A stretch of DNA of 64,000 nucleotides from Paracoccaceae bacterium (GCA_029243395.1 JAQWSE010000012.1:186001-250000), one strand, 5' to 3'; numbered from the stretch's first letter, positions 54,210-63,600 are shown. Numbers and translations: made by a program. Notes: generated from the letters alone by a model not told the origin.

Positions 54210-56102
54210 ATGCTGAAATTTGAAACCGTTCAAGATATTATTAACCTTGAAAAAGAGGCACCATTCTCTGATCGTTTGGTAGACAAAACTATTTATAAGG
54301 CTCTGAAGCGGGTGGCGGATAATTTCCCTTCAAGACCAGCAATCTCTTTTCAAATATCCTCTAAACCTGGTTCAAGCTCGGAAACTTATACATGGAAAGA
54401 ACTGCACAATAATGTAGTTAAGGCCGCTAATATATTTAGGAAAGAGGGAATAGGTAAGAAGGATGTGATCGCTTTTGTACTGCCAAATTGTTCGGAAACT
54501 GCGATCACGTTCTTGGCAGGTGCGATCGCTGGTATAGTAAACCCTATTAATGCCCTATTGGAGCCAAAACAGATAGCTTCCATTTTAAGAGAAACAAATG
54601 CGAAAGCGATTGTCACGCTATCTCCCATGTTGAAAACTGAAGTAGCACAAAATGTAAATGAAGCTTTAAAGAATGCTCCCAATGTTAAGACCGTTTTTGA
54701 AGTAGATCTGGTGCGGTATCTGTCTCCACCAAAATCTTGGATAGCTTCATTATTGCGTCCAAAGGTTACTAGGGTTCATTCTGCTAAAGTCCAGAATTTT
54801 TGGGATGCTTTATCGAATGAAGATGGCAGCAAATTGACTTTTGAAGATCATGAAGATGATGCAGTTTGTGCCAATTTTCATACAGGGGGAACAACTGGTA
54901 TGCCCAAAGTGGCTCAACATAGAGCCTCGGGGATGCTTTTTAATGGTTGGTCTAGTTCTACACTCCTTTTTTCTGAAAGAGATTGCTTAATTTGTCCTTT
55001 ACCCCTTTTTCACGTGTATGCAGCTTATCCAATTTTTATGACATGCCTTTTATCTGGGGCACATATGGTTCTTCCTACCCCGCAAGGATACAGAGGAGAG
55101 GGAGTTTTCCAAAATTTTTGGAAGCTTGTTGAACATTGGGGAGTTACTTTTATGGTGACGGTTCCCACTGCAATCACTCAATTATTACAGGTTAAAGTGG
55201 ATGCAAAGATTAATAGCCTACGGTTTGCTCTTTGTGGTTCTTCGCCTCTATCAACAGCGCAGTTTAGAGAATTTCAAGAACAAACTGGGCTAAAAATTTT
55301 GGAAGGATATGGCATGACAGAGGCGACCTGCATGATATCAGTTAATCCTCCAGAAGGAGACAGACGAGTAGGTTCAGTGGGTATAAGATATCCATACACT
55401 GAGGTAAAAATTTTAGATTGCGATTCTTCTGGGAAAGTCAAAAAGGAGTGTAAAGTTGATGAAGTGGGTGAAATTTGTGTAGCAAACCCCGGAGTTTTTG
55501 AAGGCAAAACCTATACAGATCCAGACAAAAACAAAGGACTATTTGCAAAGGGTACTTTAATGCGGACAGGGGATTTAGGCCGCATGGATAAGGATGGATA
55601 TCTTTGGATTACTGGAAGAGCAAAGGATTTAATAATTAGGGGAGGACACAATATAGATCCTAGCCTTATAGAAGAGGTCATTTCAAGTCACCCTTCGGTC
55701 GCCATGGTCGGGGCAATTGGTCAACCTGATTCAGAAAAAGGTGAGTTGCCATGTGCTTATGTCCAGTTAAATGATGGAGATGATGTGTCAGGAGAGGAAT
55801 TAATTGGTTACTGTGAAAACAAAATTACTGAAAAAGCCGCTCTACCAAAACACATAGAAATAATTGCGGAAATGCCTTTAACGGCTGTAGGAAAAATTTT
55901 CAAACCCGAACTAAGGAAAAAAGCAATAACTCGTGTATTTAGTGAAGCTTTAAGTGGAGCTGGAGTGTCTGCCACTGTTTCTAAGGTAGAAGAACATCCA
56001 AAAGAAGGATTAAAGGCACACATCTCTGGAGTCAAAAATACTGAAGAAGTAGGTAGAATTCTAAATCCCTTCACATTTGGTTGGGAACTGGATGAGAATT
56101 AG
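54210..56102 (+). CDS. Acyl-CoA synthetase (AMP-forming)
   Basis: 630-residue adenylating enzyme. The AMP-binding P-loop is HTGGTTGMPKVAQH; A5-type motif LEGYGMTEATCM; A7-A8 MRTGDLGRMDKDGYLWITGRAKDLI; the C-terminal catalytic lysine is in LTAVGKIFKPELR. The substrate is a carboxylic acid, chain length unknown; the family block without a clear fatty-acid linker pattern leaves medium or aryl acids possible. ATG 54210 has GGGAG seven bases upstream; a TTG at 54192 is less likely. Confidence 0.9.
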   Translation: MLKFETVQDIINLEKEAPFSDRLVDKTIYKALKRVADNFPSRPAISFQISSKPGSSSETYTWKELHNNVVKAANIFRKEGIGKKDVIAFVLPNCSETAITFLAGAIAGIVNPINALLEPKQIASILRETNAKAIVTLSPMLKTEVAQNVNEALKNAPNVKTVFEVDLVRYLSPPKSWIASLLRPKVTRVHSAKVQNFWDALSNEDGSKLTFEDHEDDAVCANFHTGGTTGMPKVAQHRASGMLFNGWSSSTLLFSERDCLICPLPLFHVYAAYPIFMTCLLSGAHMVLPTPQGYRGEGVFQNFWKLVEHWGVTFMVTVPTAITQLLQVKVDAKINSLRFALCGSSPLSTAQFREFQEQTGLKILEGYGMTEATCMISVNPPEGDRRVGSVGIRYPYTEVKILDCDSSGKVKKECKVDEVGEICVANPGVFEGKTYTDPDKNKGLFAKGTLMRTGDLGRMDKDGYLWITGRAKDLIIRGGHNIDPSLIEEVISSHPSVAMVGAIGQPDSEKGELPCAYVQLNDGDDVSGEELIGYCENKITEKAALPKHIEIIAEMPLTAVGKIFKPELRKKAITRVFSEALSGAGVSATVSKVEEHPKEGLKAHISGVKNTEEVGRILNPFTFGWELDEN

Positions 56103-56122
56103 TTCTTTTTTCTTAAGTGATG

Positions 56123-56236
56123 CTACTGAAAGTCTTCTTCGTCTGTCTTCCTGATTTTTTCTAATGCTAAAATGAAGGCGACTATACCAATGCAGACTAT
56201 TACAACAAAGATGTAAATAGCAGTTAATGATCCCAT
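56123..56236 (-). CDS. 37-residue single-span membrane protein
   Basis: Small gene with a consensus AGGAGG seven bases before ATG 56236. The product has a short polar start (MGSLTA), one hydrophobic helix of about 20 residues (IYIFVVIVCIGIVAFILAL) and a charged tail ending KIRKTDEEDFQ, so the C-terminus is likely cytoplasmic with basic residues next to the membrane. No family is recognised; its build is like CcoS/CydX-type subunits or toxins, but no such partner gene is near. It is convergent with the acyl-CoA synthetase gene. Confidence 0.6.
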   Translation of the reverse strand: MGSLTAIYIFVVIVCIGIVAFILALEKIRKTDEEDFQ

Positions 56237-56394
56237 TTTTCCTCCTGGTTGCTTAAATTCAGTTGAAGCGTTGATTAATAGATAGAGCTGAAACAAAAAA
56301 AAGAAAAGATCTAAATGCTTATTTTAAATCTAAAGTTACCAAATGCTTTGTTGGCACAACTTTTGCAGGATTGGTTTTCAGGCAGGAACTCAGA

Positions 56395-56622
56395 ATGAGC
56401 ATGGAAAAACAGGAACACAGTGCGCTAACGATAGAGCAGCAATCAGATTTAATAGTCAAAGTATTTCAAGTTTCACTTGATGCGTTAACTGAGTCTGGAT
56501 TAGACGAGGTTGACGCCTTGAATGGGATGCTTAGTCAGATTGCAGTACTTGTAGAGCCAGATGCACTCAGTCATGCTGTTGATCTTAATAAACAATACAG
56601 AACTATATATCTCGAAAAATAG
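56395..56622 (+). CDS. Hypothetical protein, 75 residues
   Basis: Short acidic protein of no recognised family, predicted to be largely helical (DLIVKVFQVSLDALTESG, VDALNGMLSQIAVLVEP). ATG 56395 is preceded by AGGAACT at about ten bases; an in-frame GTG or ATG lies further upstream at 56371. It stands between the small membrane protein and the dehydratase gene. I cannot assign a function. Confidence 0.55.
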   Translation: MSMEKQEHSALTIEQQSDLIVKVFQVSLDALTESGLDEVDALNGMLSQIAVLVEPDALSHAVDLNKQYRTIYLEK

Positions 56623-56719
56623 GGTGAGAAAAGCTCTATAGTCAATTTTACTCAAACGATGTATCACACCCTTAGTTCCTTTACAGAAATTTTATTTTGA
56701 TTAGGGTGTTTTCTATCAA

Positions 56720-57727
56720 TTACTGTATGCAAGCTATGAAATCCTCAGGTTGGATATTGGCGCCGCTTGCGATGACAACTATGTGCTTCCCTTTCATCAG
56801 ATTCCCATTTTTTATTAAAGCTGCTAGTGGAGCCGCTCCGGCAGGTTCCAAAACAATACGTCGTAGATCATAGGCCAAAGCCATTGCCTCGCACACTTCT
56901 TTATCCAAAACTACGGCTGGTGTTCCCATCCTTATAGATGATAAACAGGCGAAGGGAGCATCACCAGGTCTCAGTGCCTGCAAGGCATCGCAAATAGATT
57001 TGCTTGAGGGCTTTAGTGTGGTAGCTTCACCTCTATTTAGAGATTGCCCTGTGCTATCAAAGCCAGCTGGTTCTACTGGAATCACCGTCGTTTTAGAAGA
57101 GTATCGAGCAAAGCACACTGCTATTCCTGAAATAAGTCCACCACCACCAGAACAGCAGAAAACATGGTCGGGCAGATAACGTTTACGAGCATGAAGCGTT
57201 TCCACAATTTCTAAGGCAGTACTAGAATTTCCAGCTATCATGTGGGTGTCATCAAAGGGGTGTAGCAGTGTACGATTTTCCTTTTCGGCAATTTGTTTGG
57301 CTTTCTTAGCAGCAACAAACTCTCTTCCTTTTTCACCATGATCCGTTAGGATTACTTCAGCTCCGAATTCTTCTGCCCGCTTCTTTTTAATCACGGGGGC
57401 ATCAATTGGCATCACAATTTTAGCAGAAGTTCCTACCAATGAAGTGGCAACTGGCAGTGCTTGAGCAAAATTCCCAGATGAAAACGCAACAACCCCTCGA
57501 TTTTTTTCTTCATTGTTTAACTGCATGCATCGCCAATAAGCGCCTCTAAATTTAAATGAACCAGTGCGCTGCATAGATTCTAATTTTAGATGGAGAGAGT
57601 TTAACTGAAATCGATCAGCCAGCTCAGGTATTTCTATGAGTGGAGTTTCAATGGCGACACCACGTAAAGCCAAGGTGGCTTCATCCATTTCCTTATTAGA
57701 TGGAATCAAATTCTTGGTTTTATCCAT
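56720..57727 (-). CDS. Threonine/serine dehydratase-like PLP enzyme
   Basis: 335-residue fold-type II PLP enzyme. The PLP lysine is in TGSFKFRGAYW, the phosphate-binding glycine loop is CCSGGGGLISGIA, and the family block TPLIEIPELADRFQLNSLHLKLE opens the protein. It matches catabolic threonine dehydratase/serine racemase-like proteins lacking the ACT domain of IlvA. Related enzymes include ectoine-utilisation EutB and 3-hydroxyaspartate dehydratase, so substrate is uncertain. ATG 57727 has AAGGA seven bases upstream. It is next to tRNA-Thr. Confidence 0.87.
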   Translation of the reverse strand: MDKTKNLIPSNKEMDEATLALRGVAIETPLIEIPELADRFQLNSLHLKLESMQRTGSFKFRGAYWRCMQLNNEEKNRGVVAFSSGNFAQALPVATSLVGTSAKIVMPIDAPVIKKKRAEEFGAEVILTDHGEKGREFVAAKKAKQIAEKENRTLLHPFDDTHMIAGNSSTALEIVETLHARKRYLPDHVFCCSGGGGLISGIAVCFARYSSKTTVIPVEPAGFDSTGQSLNRGEATTLKPSSKSICDALQALRPGDAPFACLSSIRMGTPAVVLDKEVCEAMALAYDLRRIVLEPAGAAPLAALIKNGNLMKGKHIVVIASGANIQPEDFIACIQ

Positions 57728-57779
57728 TAAATATTCCTTAATCACATATTGAAGGTTATTTTATTGTTTTGTTTATTTG

Positions 57780-57854
57780 TGGTGCTGCCGGAGAGATTTG
57801 AACTCTCGGCCTCTCCCTTACCAAGGGAGTGCTCTACCCCTGAGCTACGGCAGC
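57780..57854 (-). tRNA. tRNA-Thr (GGT)
   Basis: Minus-strand cloverleaf: acceptor GCTGCCG/CGGCAGC, D arm AGCTCAGGGGTAGAGC, anticodon stem CTCCC/GGGAG around TTGGTAA (anticodon GGT), T arm GAGAGTTCAAATCTCTC and CCA encoded. No partial copy seen in the window. Confidence 0.95.
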
Positions 57855-57892
57855 CAATTTTCAGGTTGACTATTGTCAGTTTTCTAATAGTG

Positions 57893-57915
57893 CTTCTATA
57901 TATATTGTATAGAAG
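57893..57915. repeat. Perfect 8-bp inverted repeat upstream of tRNA-Thr
   Basis: CTTCTATA/TATAGAAG around a seven-base spacer. Located about 40 bp before the tRNA-Thr start on the minus strand; could be an operator, or part of the tRNA promoter. Function unknown. Confidence 0.45.
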
Positions 57916-58119
57916 TGCAACACAAAACTCTATTTAAAGTTGTGGAATTTTACTTTGAAAATTATTGACTATGTTAAAGAAAATTCACTGTTAGGAGCAA
58001 AGCAATCGATAATTTTATTAGGCGTAACTAGTATACTGAGAGCTTAACTAAGTATAAGATTTTGCCATAAGGAATTTCGTCATGGAGCATTTTGAGGTAA
58101 AGGGTAGTCAAAAGTTAAG

Positions 58120-58275
58120 ATGAAAAGTAAAAAGGAAAATCAGAGAGAAAGGGAGCTCAGATTGAAGGCTCAGATGAAGGAAAATTTGCTAAAAAGGAAA
58201 AAGTTAGTGAAGTCAAAGGTTACATTTAATGAAAACTCTCAAAGCTCTTCTCTTAAAGATAAGGAAAAAATCTAA
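58120..58275 (+). CDS. Small basic protein upstream of murA (51 residues)
   Basis: ATG 58120 to TAA 58275, 51 residues, very rich in Lys, Arg and Glu, predicted to be one long charged helix ([20 protein letters not shown]). Its stop overlaps the murA start (TAATG), which strongly suggests translational coupling. Short charged proteins in exactly this place are usual in alphaproteobacterial murA operons; their role is unknown. Confidence 0.7.
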   Translation: MKSKKENQRERELRLKAQMKENLLKRKKLVKSKVTFNENSQSSSLKDKEKI

Positions 58276-59537
58276 TGGATAAGATTTATATTAAGGGTGG
58301 TAGAGAGCTGAATGGCGAAGTGACTGTTTCTGGAGCAAAAAATGCCTGCCTTACTTTGATGCCTTTGTCTATTTTAACAGATGAACCTCTTAAAATGAGG
58401 AATATACCGGAATTATCAGATATCAATACAATGAAACAATTATTGAATTCATTGGGTAGTAATATTCAATCAGATAGGTCTAGGGGTTTTTTACAAATAC
58501 ATACTAAGAAAATAAGTAACCATGTTGCTATATATGATATCGTGCGAAAGATGCGGGCTTCAATTCTTGTGTTGGGTCCTTTATTAGCCAGAGAAGGAAG
58601 AGCGCGAGTATCCTTGCCGGGAGGATGTGCTATAGGTGCAAGGCCGGTAGATCTTCATCTATTCGGATTAGAGAAGATGGGAGCTAAATTAGATCTGAAA
58701 GACGGCTATATAAATGCAAGCGTTAGTGGCAGACTCCAAGCTGCTACTATAGAATTCCCATCTGTTTCAGTTGGAGCTACTGAAAACCTAATCATGGCAG
58801 CTTCTCTCGCTAAAGGCACCACAGTTTTGATGAATGTTGCTAGAGAACCAGAGATAATTGACTTATGCAATTGTGTAAAATCTATGGGAGGGAGAATTGA
58901 AGGAATTGGAACTTCTAAGCTTGTAATCGAAGGGGTCGATAGTCTTAAAGGTACTGAGCATAAAGTTATTGGTGACCGTATAGAGATGGGAACTTTTATG
59001 CTAGCACCAGCAATGGCAGGAGGAAAAGTTAAGATAAAAGGATGTTCCCCCATTTATCTTCGGTCATTTATAGAAAAACTTGTTGATACAGGGGTTGATG
59101 TAGAATTTGGCGATGATGAAGTTATTGTTAATAGACAAAATGATTATTTAAATCCGATAAATGTAGTCACGGAACCGTTCCCAGGATTCCCTACAGATTT
59201 ACAAGCACAAATGATGGCTTTAACTTGTTTGGCTAGGGGTAAATCCACATTGGAGGAAAAGATTTTTGAAAACCGATTTATGCATGCACCTGAATTAATT
59301 AGAATGGGTGCTAGAATCCAAGTTCAAGGGGGTATGGCGTCTGTTATTGGAGTAGCCAGTATGAAAGGAGCTCCAGTGATGGCGACTGATTTACGAGCGT
59401 CAGTTAGCTTAATTTTGGCAGGGTTAGCTTCCAAGGGGGAAACTCTTGTAAGTAGAGTTTATCATCTGGATCGTGGGTATGAAAATATAGAAAAAAAGCT
59501 TTTGGGTTGTGGAGCTGAAATAAAGAGAGTGGCATAG
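58275..59537 (+). CDS. murA: UDP-N-acetylglucosamine 1-carboxyvinyltransferase
   Basis: 420-residue enzyme that commits UDP-GlcNAc to peptidoglycan by enolpyruvyl transfer. The N-terminal KNACLTLMP binds substrate; the active-site cysteine is C118 in [15 protein letters not shown], the target of fosfomycin, so natural resistance by Cys-to-Asp is absent; C-terminal block [12 protein letters not shown] is conserved. It leads the block murA-DUF2948-UPF0262. Confidence 0.97.
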   Translation: MDKIYIKGGRELNGEVTVSGAKNACLTLMPLSILTDEPLKMRNIPELSDINTMKQLLNSLGSNIQSDRSRGFLQIHTKKISNHVAIYDIVRKMRASILVLGPLLAREGRARVSLPGGCAIGARPVDLHLFGLEKMGAKLDLKDGYINASVSGRLQAATIEFPSVSVGATENLIMAASLAKGTTVLMNVAREPEIIDLCNCVKSMGGRIEGIGTSKLVIEGVDSLKGTEHKVIGDRIEMGTFMLAPAMAGGKVKIKGCSPIYLRSFIEKLVDTGVDVEFGDDEVIVNRQNDYLNPINVVTEPFPGFPTDLQAQMMALTCLARGKSTLEEKIFENRFMHAPELIRMGARIQVQGGMASVIGVASMKGAPVMATDLRASVSLILAGLASKGETLVSRVYHLDRGYENIEKKLLGCGAEIKRVA

Positions 59538-59546
59538 AACTAAGAA

Positions 59547-60032
59547 ATGAATGAGAACGCACAAGAACTAGGTAAAAAACTTTACCTTACTGCCGAGAAA
59601 GACGAAGATTTAGTCGTACTAGCGACCCTTAGTCAGGATGCTCTTACAATTACACAAAATATGACTTGGGCCAGGAGGAAAAGACGATTTGCAATTCTCA
59701 TGACCAGGTTTTGCTGGGAATTGAGTGATTTTTCTAATAAGAAAAAGGGAGAACATAAACGCACCAACTCCATAATGAGTTTTGATACAGTGCTTTCTGT
59801 CAAATCCAAGGGGATTGATCAATCAAAGGTAGATACCATTTTGTCTCTCTTAACTATTAAACACTACTATTCACAGAATGAGGGAAGAAAAATTGAATTA
59901 ATATTTTCAGGAGGTGGGAAAATCACTCTCGGGGTAGAGTGTATAGAAGTGCTTTTGAAAGACGTTTCGTCTCCATTTACTAGCGTAACGGCTAGTATTC
60001 CCCGGCACTTGGACGGCGACTCCAATGAATGA
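59547..60032 (+). CDS. DUF2948 family protein
   Basis: 161-residue protein matching the alphaproteobacterial DUF2948 pattern: KLYLTAEKDEDLVVLATLSQ, followed by RKRRFAILMTRFCWEL and GGGKITLGVECIEVLLKD. Function unknown; it nearly always follows murA in alphaproteobacteria. Nine bases separate it from murA. Confidence 0.9.
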   Translation: MNENAQELGKKLYLTAEKDEDLVVLATLSQDALTITQNMTWARRKRRFAILMTRFCWELSDFSNKKKGEHKRTNSIMSFDTVLSVKSKGIDQSKVDTILSLLTIKHYYSQNEGRKIELIFSGGGKITLGVECIEVLLKDVSSPFTSVTASIPRHLDGDSNE

Positions 60033-60046
60033 ATCAAATGTAAATT

Positions 60047-60550
60047 ATGAATAGTAAGGATCAAGCATCTCAAAACAAAATTATTTCTGTTGAGTTGGAT
60101 GATTCTGATTTACCAGCTCCCAGTCATGAAGCGCAACAGGAGAGGAAGGTTGCCGTCTTTGATCTTTTGGAAGACAATTATTTTAAACCTCTGAGAAATG
60201 ATAATGAGATACCTTATGAAGGCCCCTACAAACTCTTAATTGCTATTAAGGATCAGAGACTAATTATAAAAATCTCTTCTAATGAAAACATTTTACTTAG
60301 AGAGATTTTACTTTCACTAAGTCCTCTTAGGCAGATCCTTAAAGATTACACAGAAATCTGTTCTAGTTACTATAATGCAGTCAAGAGATTGGCTCCTAGC
60401 CAGATAGAAACTATTGATATGGGACGAAGGGCTATACATGATGAGGGTGGAAAAGTATTGATCCAAAGATTTGATCGTAAAGTTGAAATGGATGTTTCCA
60501 CTTCTAGAAGACTTTTTACCCTGATAACAGCACTTTATTTGGAGAATTAG
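60047..60550 (+). CDS. UPF0262 family protein
   Basis: 167-residue conserved alphaproteobacterial protein of unknown function. Family features include QERKVAVFDLLEDNYFKP near 30-47, LLREILLSLSPLRQILKDY and the IDMGRRAIHDEGG motif. In most relatives hisD lies just before this gene; here the DUF2948 gene takes that place directly, 14 bp away. Confidence 0.92.
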   Translation: MNSKDQASQNKIISVELDDSDLPAPSHEAQQERKVAVFDLLEDNYFKPLRNDNEIPYEGPYKLLIAIKDQRLIIKISSNENILLREILLSLSPLRQILKDYTEICSSYYNAVKRLAPSQIETIDMGRRAIHDEGGKVLIQRFDRKVEMDVSTSRRLFTLITALYLEN

Positions 60551-60559
60551 AGAGGGTTA

Positions 60560-61018
60560 ATGGGGTTGAACAAAATCCAATCGGTACTTTTTTGTTGCGA
60601 TCTCAACTCTGTGAGGTCCCCAATGGCTGAAGGCATATGTAAGAAACTATATGGAACTTCCATGTTTATTCAATCAGCAGGTGTTGCCTCAAATGCTGAA
60701 ATCGATCCTTTTGCTGTGGAAGTTTGTGAGGAATTGGGGATTAAACTGAGGAAACATCGATCAAGATCCTTTAAAGAGATGGAGGCTTGGGGTGATGATA
60801 TTTCGAGTTTTGATTTGATAATAGCTTTGTCCCCCGCCTCACAAAGACATGCACTAGAGTATACGAGGTTTTTTTCTTTGAATATAGAATATTGGCAGAC
60901 ATTAGATCCAACCGATATAGGCGATAGGAGAACAATGAAGTTAGATGCGTATAGGACTACTCGTGATCAGTTACTCAAGAATATTAAGGAGCGATTTCAG
61001 TCAATTGTTGCTAAATAG
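60560..61018 (+). CDS. Low-molecular-weight protein-tyrosine-phosphatase family
   Basis: 152-residue phosphatase-fold protein. Active-site loop CDLNSVRSP (C13-X5-R19) and acid aspartate in QTLDPTDIGDR. The loop differs from the canonical CTGNTCRSP of Wzb/arsenate reductases but keeps Cys, Asn and Arg. Start ATG 60560. Its place before infA is conserved in the clade. Cellular substrate unknown. Confidence 0.9.
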   Translation: MGLNKIQSVLFCCDLNSVRSPMAEGICKKLYGTSMFIQSAGVASNAEIDPFAVEVCEELGIKLRKHRSRSFKEMEAWGDDISSFDLIIALSPASQRHALEYTRFFSLNIEYWQTLDPTDIGDRRTMKLDAYRTTRDQLLKNIKERFQSIVAK

Positions 61019-61165
61019 TCCTACTTTTGATCAACATGGGTATGTTTTCCCCTAGAACATTGTTTTCTAAGGCAGATTGATTTAAGTAAGACCTCATTAA
61101 GGTATGCAGCTGGATAAATTTGCAGAACTTATTATTGATAAGAAATTTAATCTATTGGAGACTAT

Positions 61166-61384
61166 ATGGCTAAAGAAGAACTTCTTGAATTCCCAGGGAT
61201 TGTTAAAGAACTATTACCTAATGCCACTTTTAGGGTTGAGCTGGAAAATGGGCATGAAATCATAGCACATACAGCTGGGAAAATGAGAAAGAACCGGATT
61301 AGGGTTTTAGCTGGAGATCGTGTGCAAGTTGAGATGACACCTTACGATCTTTCAAAAGGTCGAATTAATTATCGGCACAAGTAA
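61166..61384 (+). CDS. infA: Translation initiation factor IF-1
   Basis: 72-residue OB-fold protein: [39 protein letters not shown] and the SKGRINYR end are standard. It binds the 30S A site during initiation. The stop is followed at once by the TTG start of maf. Confidence 0.97.
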   Translation: MAKEELLEFPGIVKELLPNATFRVELENGHEIIAHTAGKMRKNRIRVLAGDRVQVEMTPYDLSKGRINYRHK

Positions 61385-61972
61385 TTGTTTATTTTTGCTT
61401 CAGCTAGCAAAGCGAGACTTGATTTACTTAACTCTGTTGGCATATTTCCAGAAAAAATTGTTCAAACTAACATAGACGAAACTATATTCAAAAATGAGAC
61501 CCCAGTAGATTATGTCACCAGGGTTGCTTTGGAAAAGAATAAAAATGTAGAAAAAGTTGACGATGATTTGGTTCTTTCTGCTGATACTATAATATCCGTA
61601 GGGAGACGAATACTCACTAAACCAAATGACTCTCGACAAGCTAGAAAATTTTTAGATCTCATGTCAGGGCGTCGGCATAAGGTAATGACTAGTGTCTGTG
61701 TATTTTCTAAAGGTAAATTTCACCAGAAAGTAATAAGAACGACCTTAAAGATGAAAAGATTATCGGACTTGGAAAAGGACCGATATTTGTTGTCTAATGA
61801 GTGGCAAGGCAAAGCTGGTGGTTATGCTATCCAAGGAAGTGCTGCTTATTTTTTCCCATTTGTTTCAGGTTCTTATACCAATATCGTTGGATTGCCTTTG
61901 ACCGAAACGATTGGTTTATTGGTTGGTTTAGGATATAAACTTTCTTCCCAAACCCCTAAGAGGAATTCTTAG
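61385..61972 (+). CDS. maf: Maf-like nucleotide pyrophosphatase
   Basis: 195-residue house-cleaning nucleotide pyrophosphatase. N-terminal FASASKARLDLL (phosphate-binding S-x-S-x-x-R), catalytic aspartate in LSADTII, and SGRRHKVMTSVC. The start is TTG directly after the infA stop, as needed to include the N-terminal motif. It sits in the usual infA-maf-rng order. Confidence 0.92.
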   Translation: MFIFASASKARLDLLNSVGIFPEKIVQTNIDETIFKNETPVDYVTRVALEKNKNVEKVDDDLVLSADTIISVGRRILTKPNDSRQARKFLDLMSGRRHKVMTSVCVFSKGKFHQKVIRTTLKMKRLSDLEKDRYLLSNEWQGKAGGYAIQGSAAYFFPFVSGSYTNIVGLPLTETIGLLVGLGYKLSSQTPKRNS

Positions 61973-63043
61973 GTGAAAGATGAGATCGTACTAATTGAGC
62001 CGTTTTTAAAAGGAAACGCAGTAGCTCTAGTTAAAGATCGAAAACTACAAGATTTTTTTATTGATTTTGAGGACTCAAATTCATCCTTGATAGGGGCCTC
62101 GTTTGTAGGCGAAGTTGAGCAGTTTTTTAAAAATTCTAAATCCTGTTTTGTTAAGCTACCTAATAATAAATCAGGATTTTTAAAGGGAGTGGGAGAACTA
62201 AAATCCGGGAACAAATTACTTCTCCAATCAAGATTGTTTTCCCCAAAAGAGGCTTTAGCTGTTACTACTGATTTGGTTTTTAGGGGGAGGTATGTTGTAA
62301 TAACCTCTAAGAAGCGGTGGGTAGCTTTTTCAAGAAATATTGTTGATAAGCATAGAAGAACAATATTGGCTGATCTGGGCGAACAATATCCAGATATAAC
62401 GGATAGAAAGTATGGAATAATCTTTAGAAGTATTTGCAGTATTTCATCTGATGAAAAAATTAAGGAAGATATAGAAAAACAGCTAAAAAGGTGTCGTAGA
62501 GTAACTGGCACAGAACCAAAAGACCTTGTGGTTATAGAAGAAACTACAAAGGCACTAGAAAGAGCTAAACAGGAGTGGTTTGCATTTGAGAATCAGAGGG
62601 TAATTAGTGAACCCGGATGCTTCGACAATTTTAGTATCTGGGAGCAAATATTGGCCTTAAAGGAAACGACTGTGAAGCTCTCTTTTGGTGGAAATATCAG
62701 CATTGAACCTACGCAAGCATTAGTAGCTATTGATGTGAATACTGGGAGTGATTTATCATTGGCTGCTGGTCTTAAGACAAATATTCAAGCCATCAGTGAG
62801 GTGCCAAGACAGCTTAGAATTAGAGGTTTAGGTGGTAAAATAGTAATTGAATTGGGGCCGTTATCAAGAAAACATAGAGAGAAAATTGAAAGCGTACTTA
62901 AACAAAATATTGCCTTATATTCAGATAAGATAAGAATAGCTGGCTGGACAATTTTGGGTAATCTCGAGTTAGAGAAATCTCGAGATAGAATGAACCTTGG
63001 GGAAATTCATTTTTCACAAATTGAAAAAAATATGAGACTTTAA
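61973..63043 (+). CDS. Ribonuclease E/G family protein
   Basis: 356-residue endoribonuclease of the short alphaproteobacterial RNase G type. An S1-like stretch (GASFVGEVEQFFKN) lies near 40-70, and the catalytic Mg motif AIDVNTGSD near 249-257. It lacks the large C-terminal region of RNase E and the CPxCxG zinc link. GTG 61973 follows the maf stop at once. It normally precedes yacG and tRNA-Phe; yacG is missing here. Confidence 0.9.
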   Translation: MKDEIVLIEPFLKGNAVALVKDRKLQDFFIDFEDSNSSLIGASFVGEVEQFFKNSKSCFVKLPNNKSGFLKGVGELKSGNKLLLQSRLFSPKEALAVTTDLVFRGRYVVITSKKRWVAFSRNIVDKHRRTILADLGEQYPDITDRKYGIIFRSICSISSDEKIKEDIEKQLKRCRRVTGTEPKDLVVIEETTKALERAKQEWFAFENQRVISEPGCFDNFSIWEQILALKETTVKLSFGGNISIEPTQALVAIDVNTGSDLSLAAGLKTNIQAISEVPRQLRIRGLGGKIVIELGPLSRKHREKIESVLKQNIALYSDKIRIAGWTILGNLELEKSRDRMNLGEIHFSQIEKNMRL

Positions 63044-63113
63044 TTTGTCATATAGACAAGTTTTTAAAGTTGACGTAAGACAATACTGTCCTTTCGTATG
63101 ATTGGAATCAAGT

Positions 63114-63188
63114 GCCCGGGTAGCTCAGGGGTAGAGCAGAGGACTGAAAATCCTCGTGTCGGTGGTTCAAATCCGCCCCCGGGCACCA
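63114..63188 (+). tRNA. tRNA-Phe (GAA)
   Basis: Complete: acceptor GCCCGGG/CCCGGGC, D arm AGCTCAGGGGTAGAGC, anticodon loop CTGAAAA (GAA) on stem GAGGA/TCCTC, T arm CGGTGGTTCAAATCCGCC, encoded CCA. No second copy of its 3' end is in the window. Confidence 0.95.
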
Positions 63189-63449
63189 CTTGGAAACCAA
63201 TAATAGTTGTCTAAATCAGTGGTCACACCAGTTTTCTTAATAAACTGAATTTATATTAAAAAGACGTGTTTTGTCAAAGAGTGTGTGACCGGTATGTGAC
63301 CGAGGTGGGGGTTACTTGGCCCAACTGAAAGCATTGGTGCGCAATAACATCTACCAGGGACCCCGTATCTGGGGGCGTGCGGCTTGGGCCTCGGGCCTTT
63401 AGTGCTGGGTTTGTAGATTAATTGGGGCATGTTTGTCCCAGTCGTTTTA

Positions 63450-63494
63450 CTCATAACCTGAAGGTCGTAGGTTCAAATCCTACCCCCGCAACCA
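63450..63494 (+). pseudogene. 3' half of initiator tRNA-fMet (att remnant)
   Basis: 45 bases from the anticodon loop (CTCATAAC) through GAAGGTCGTAGGTTCAAATC and the acceptor to CCA match the bacterial initiator tRNA. The 5' half is absent and no GCGGGG acceptor strand precedes it. The length and end points are the same as the tRNA-Met repeat at 7482-7526. Confidence 0.8.
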
Positions 63495-63551
63495 AACAAT
63501 ACTCATATAAATCAATACTTTATATCCCCATTAAAAGGACTTAGTGATTGT

Positions 63552-63600
63552 GGTAAAGAATAAATTGCCGCGATCATTGTCGCTTTTATTGATCTTTACC
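63552..63600. repeat. Long stem-loop between tRNA fragments
   Basis: GGTAAAGA (63552-63559) pairs with TCTTTACC (63593-63600), continued by ATAAA/TTTAT and GCGA/TCGC with small bulges and a TCATTG loop. Confidence 0.6.

Noticed and set aside
63289-63402. 38-codon open stretch with G+C-rich codons ending at TAG 63400-63402
   Set aside because: It has no start codon and no recognised match; it may be the tail of a broken mobile-element gene but cannot be supported as one.
63251-63454. Minus-strand frame of 67 codons near the tail
   Set aside because: It crosses doublet repeats, has no ribosome-binding site and ends in a non-coding AT-rich stretch.
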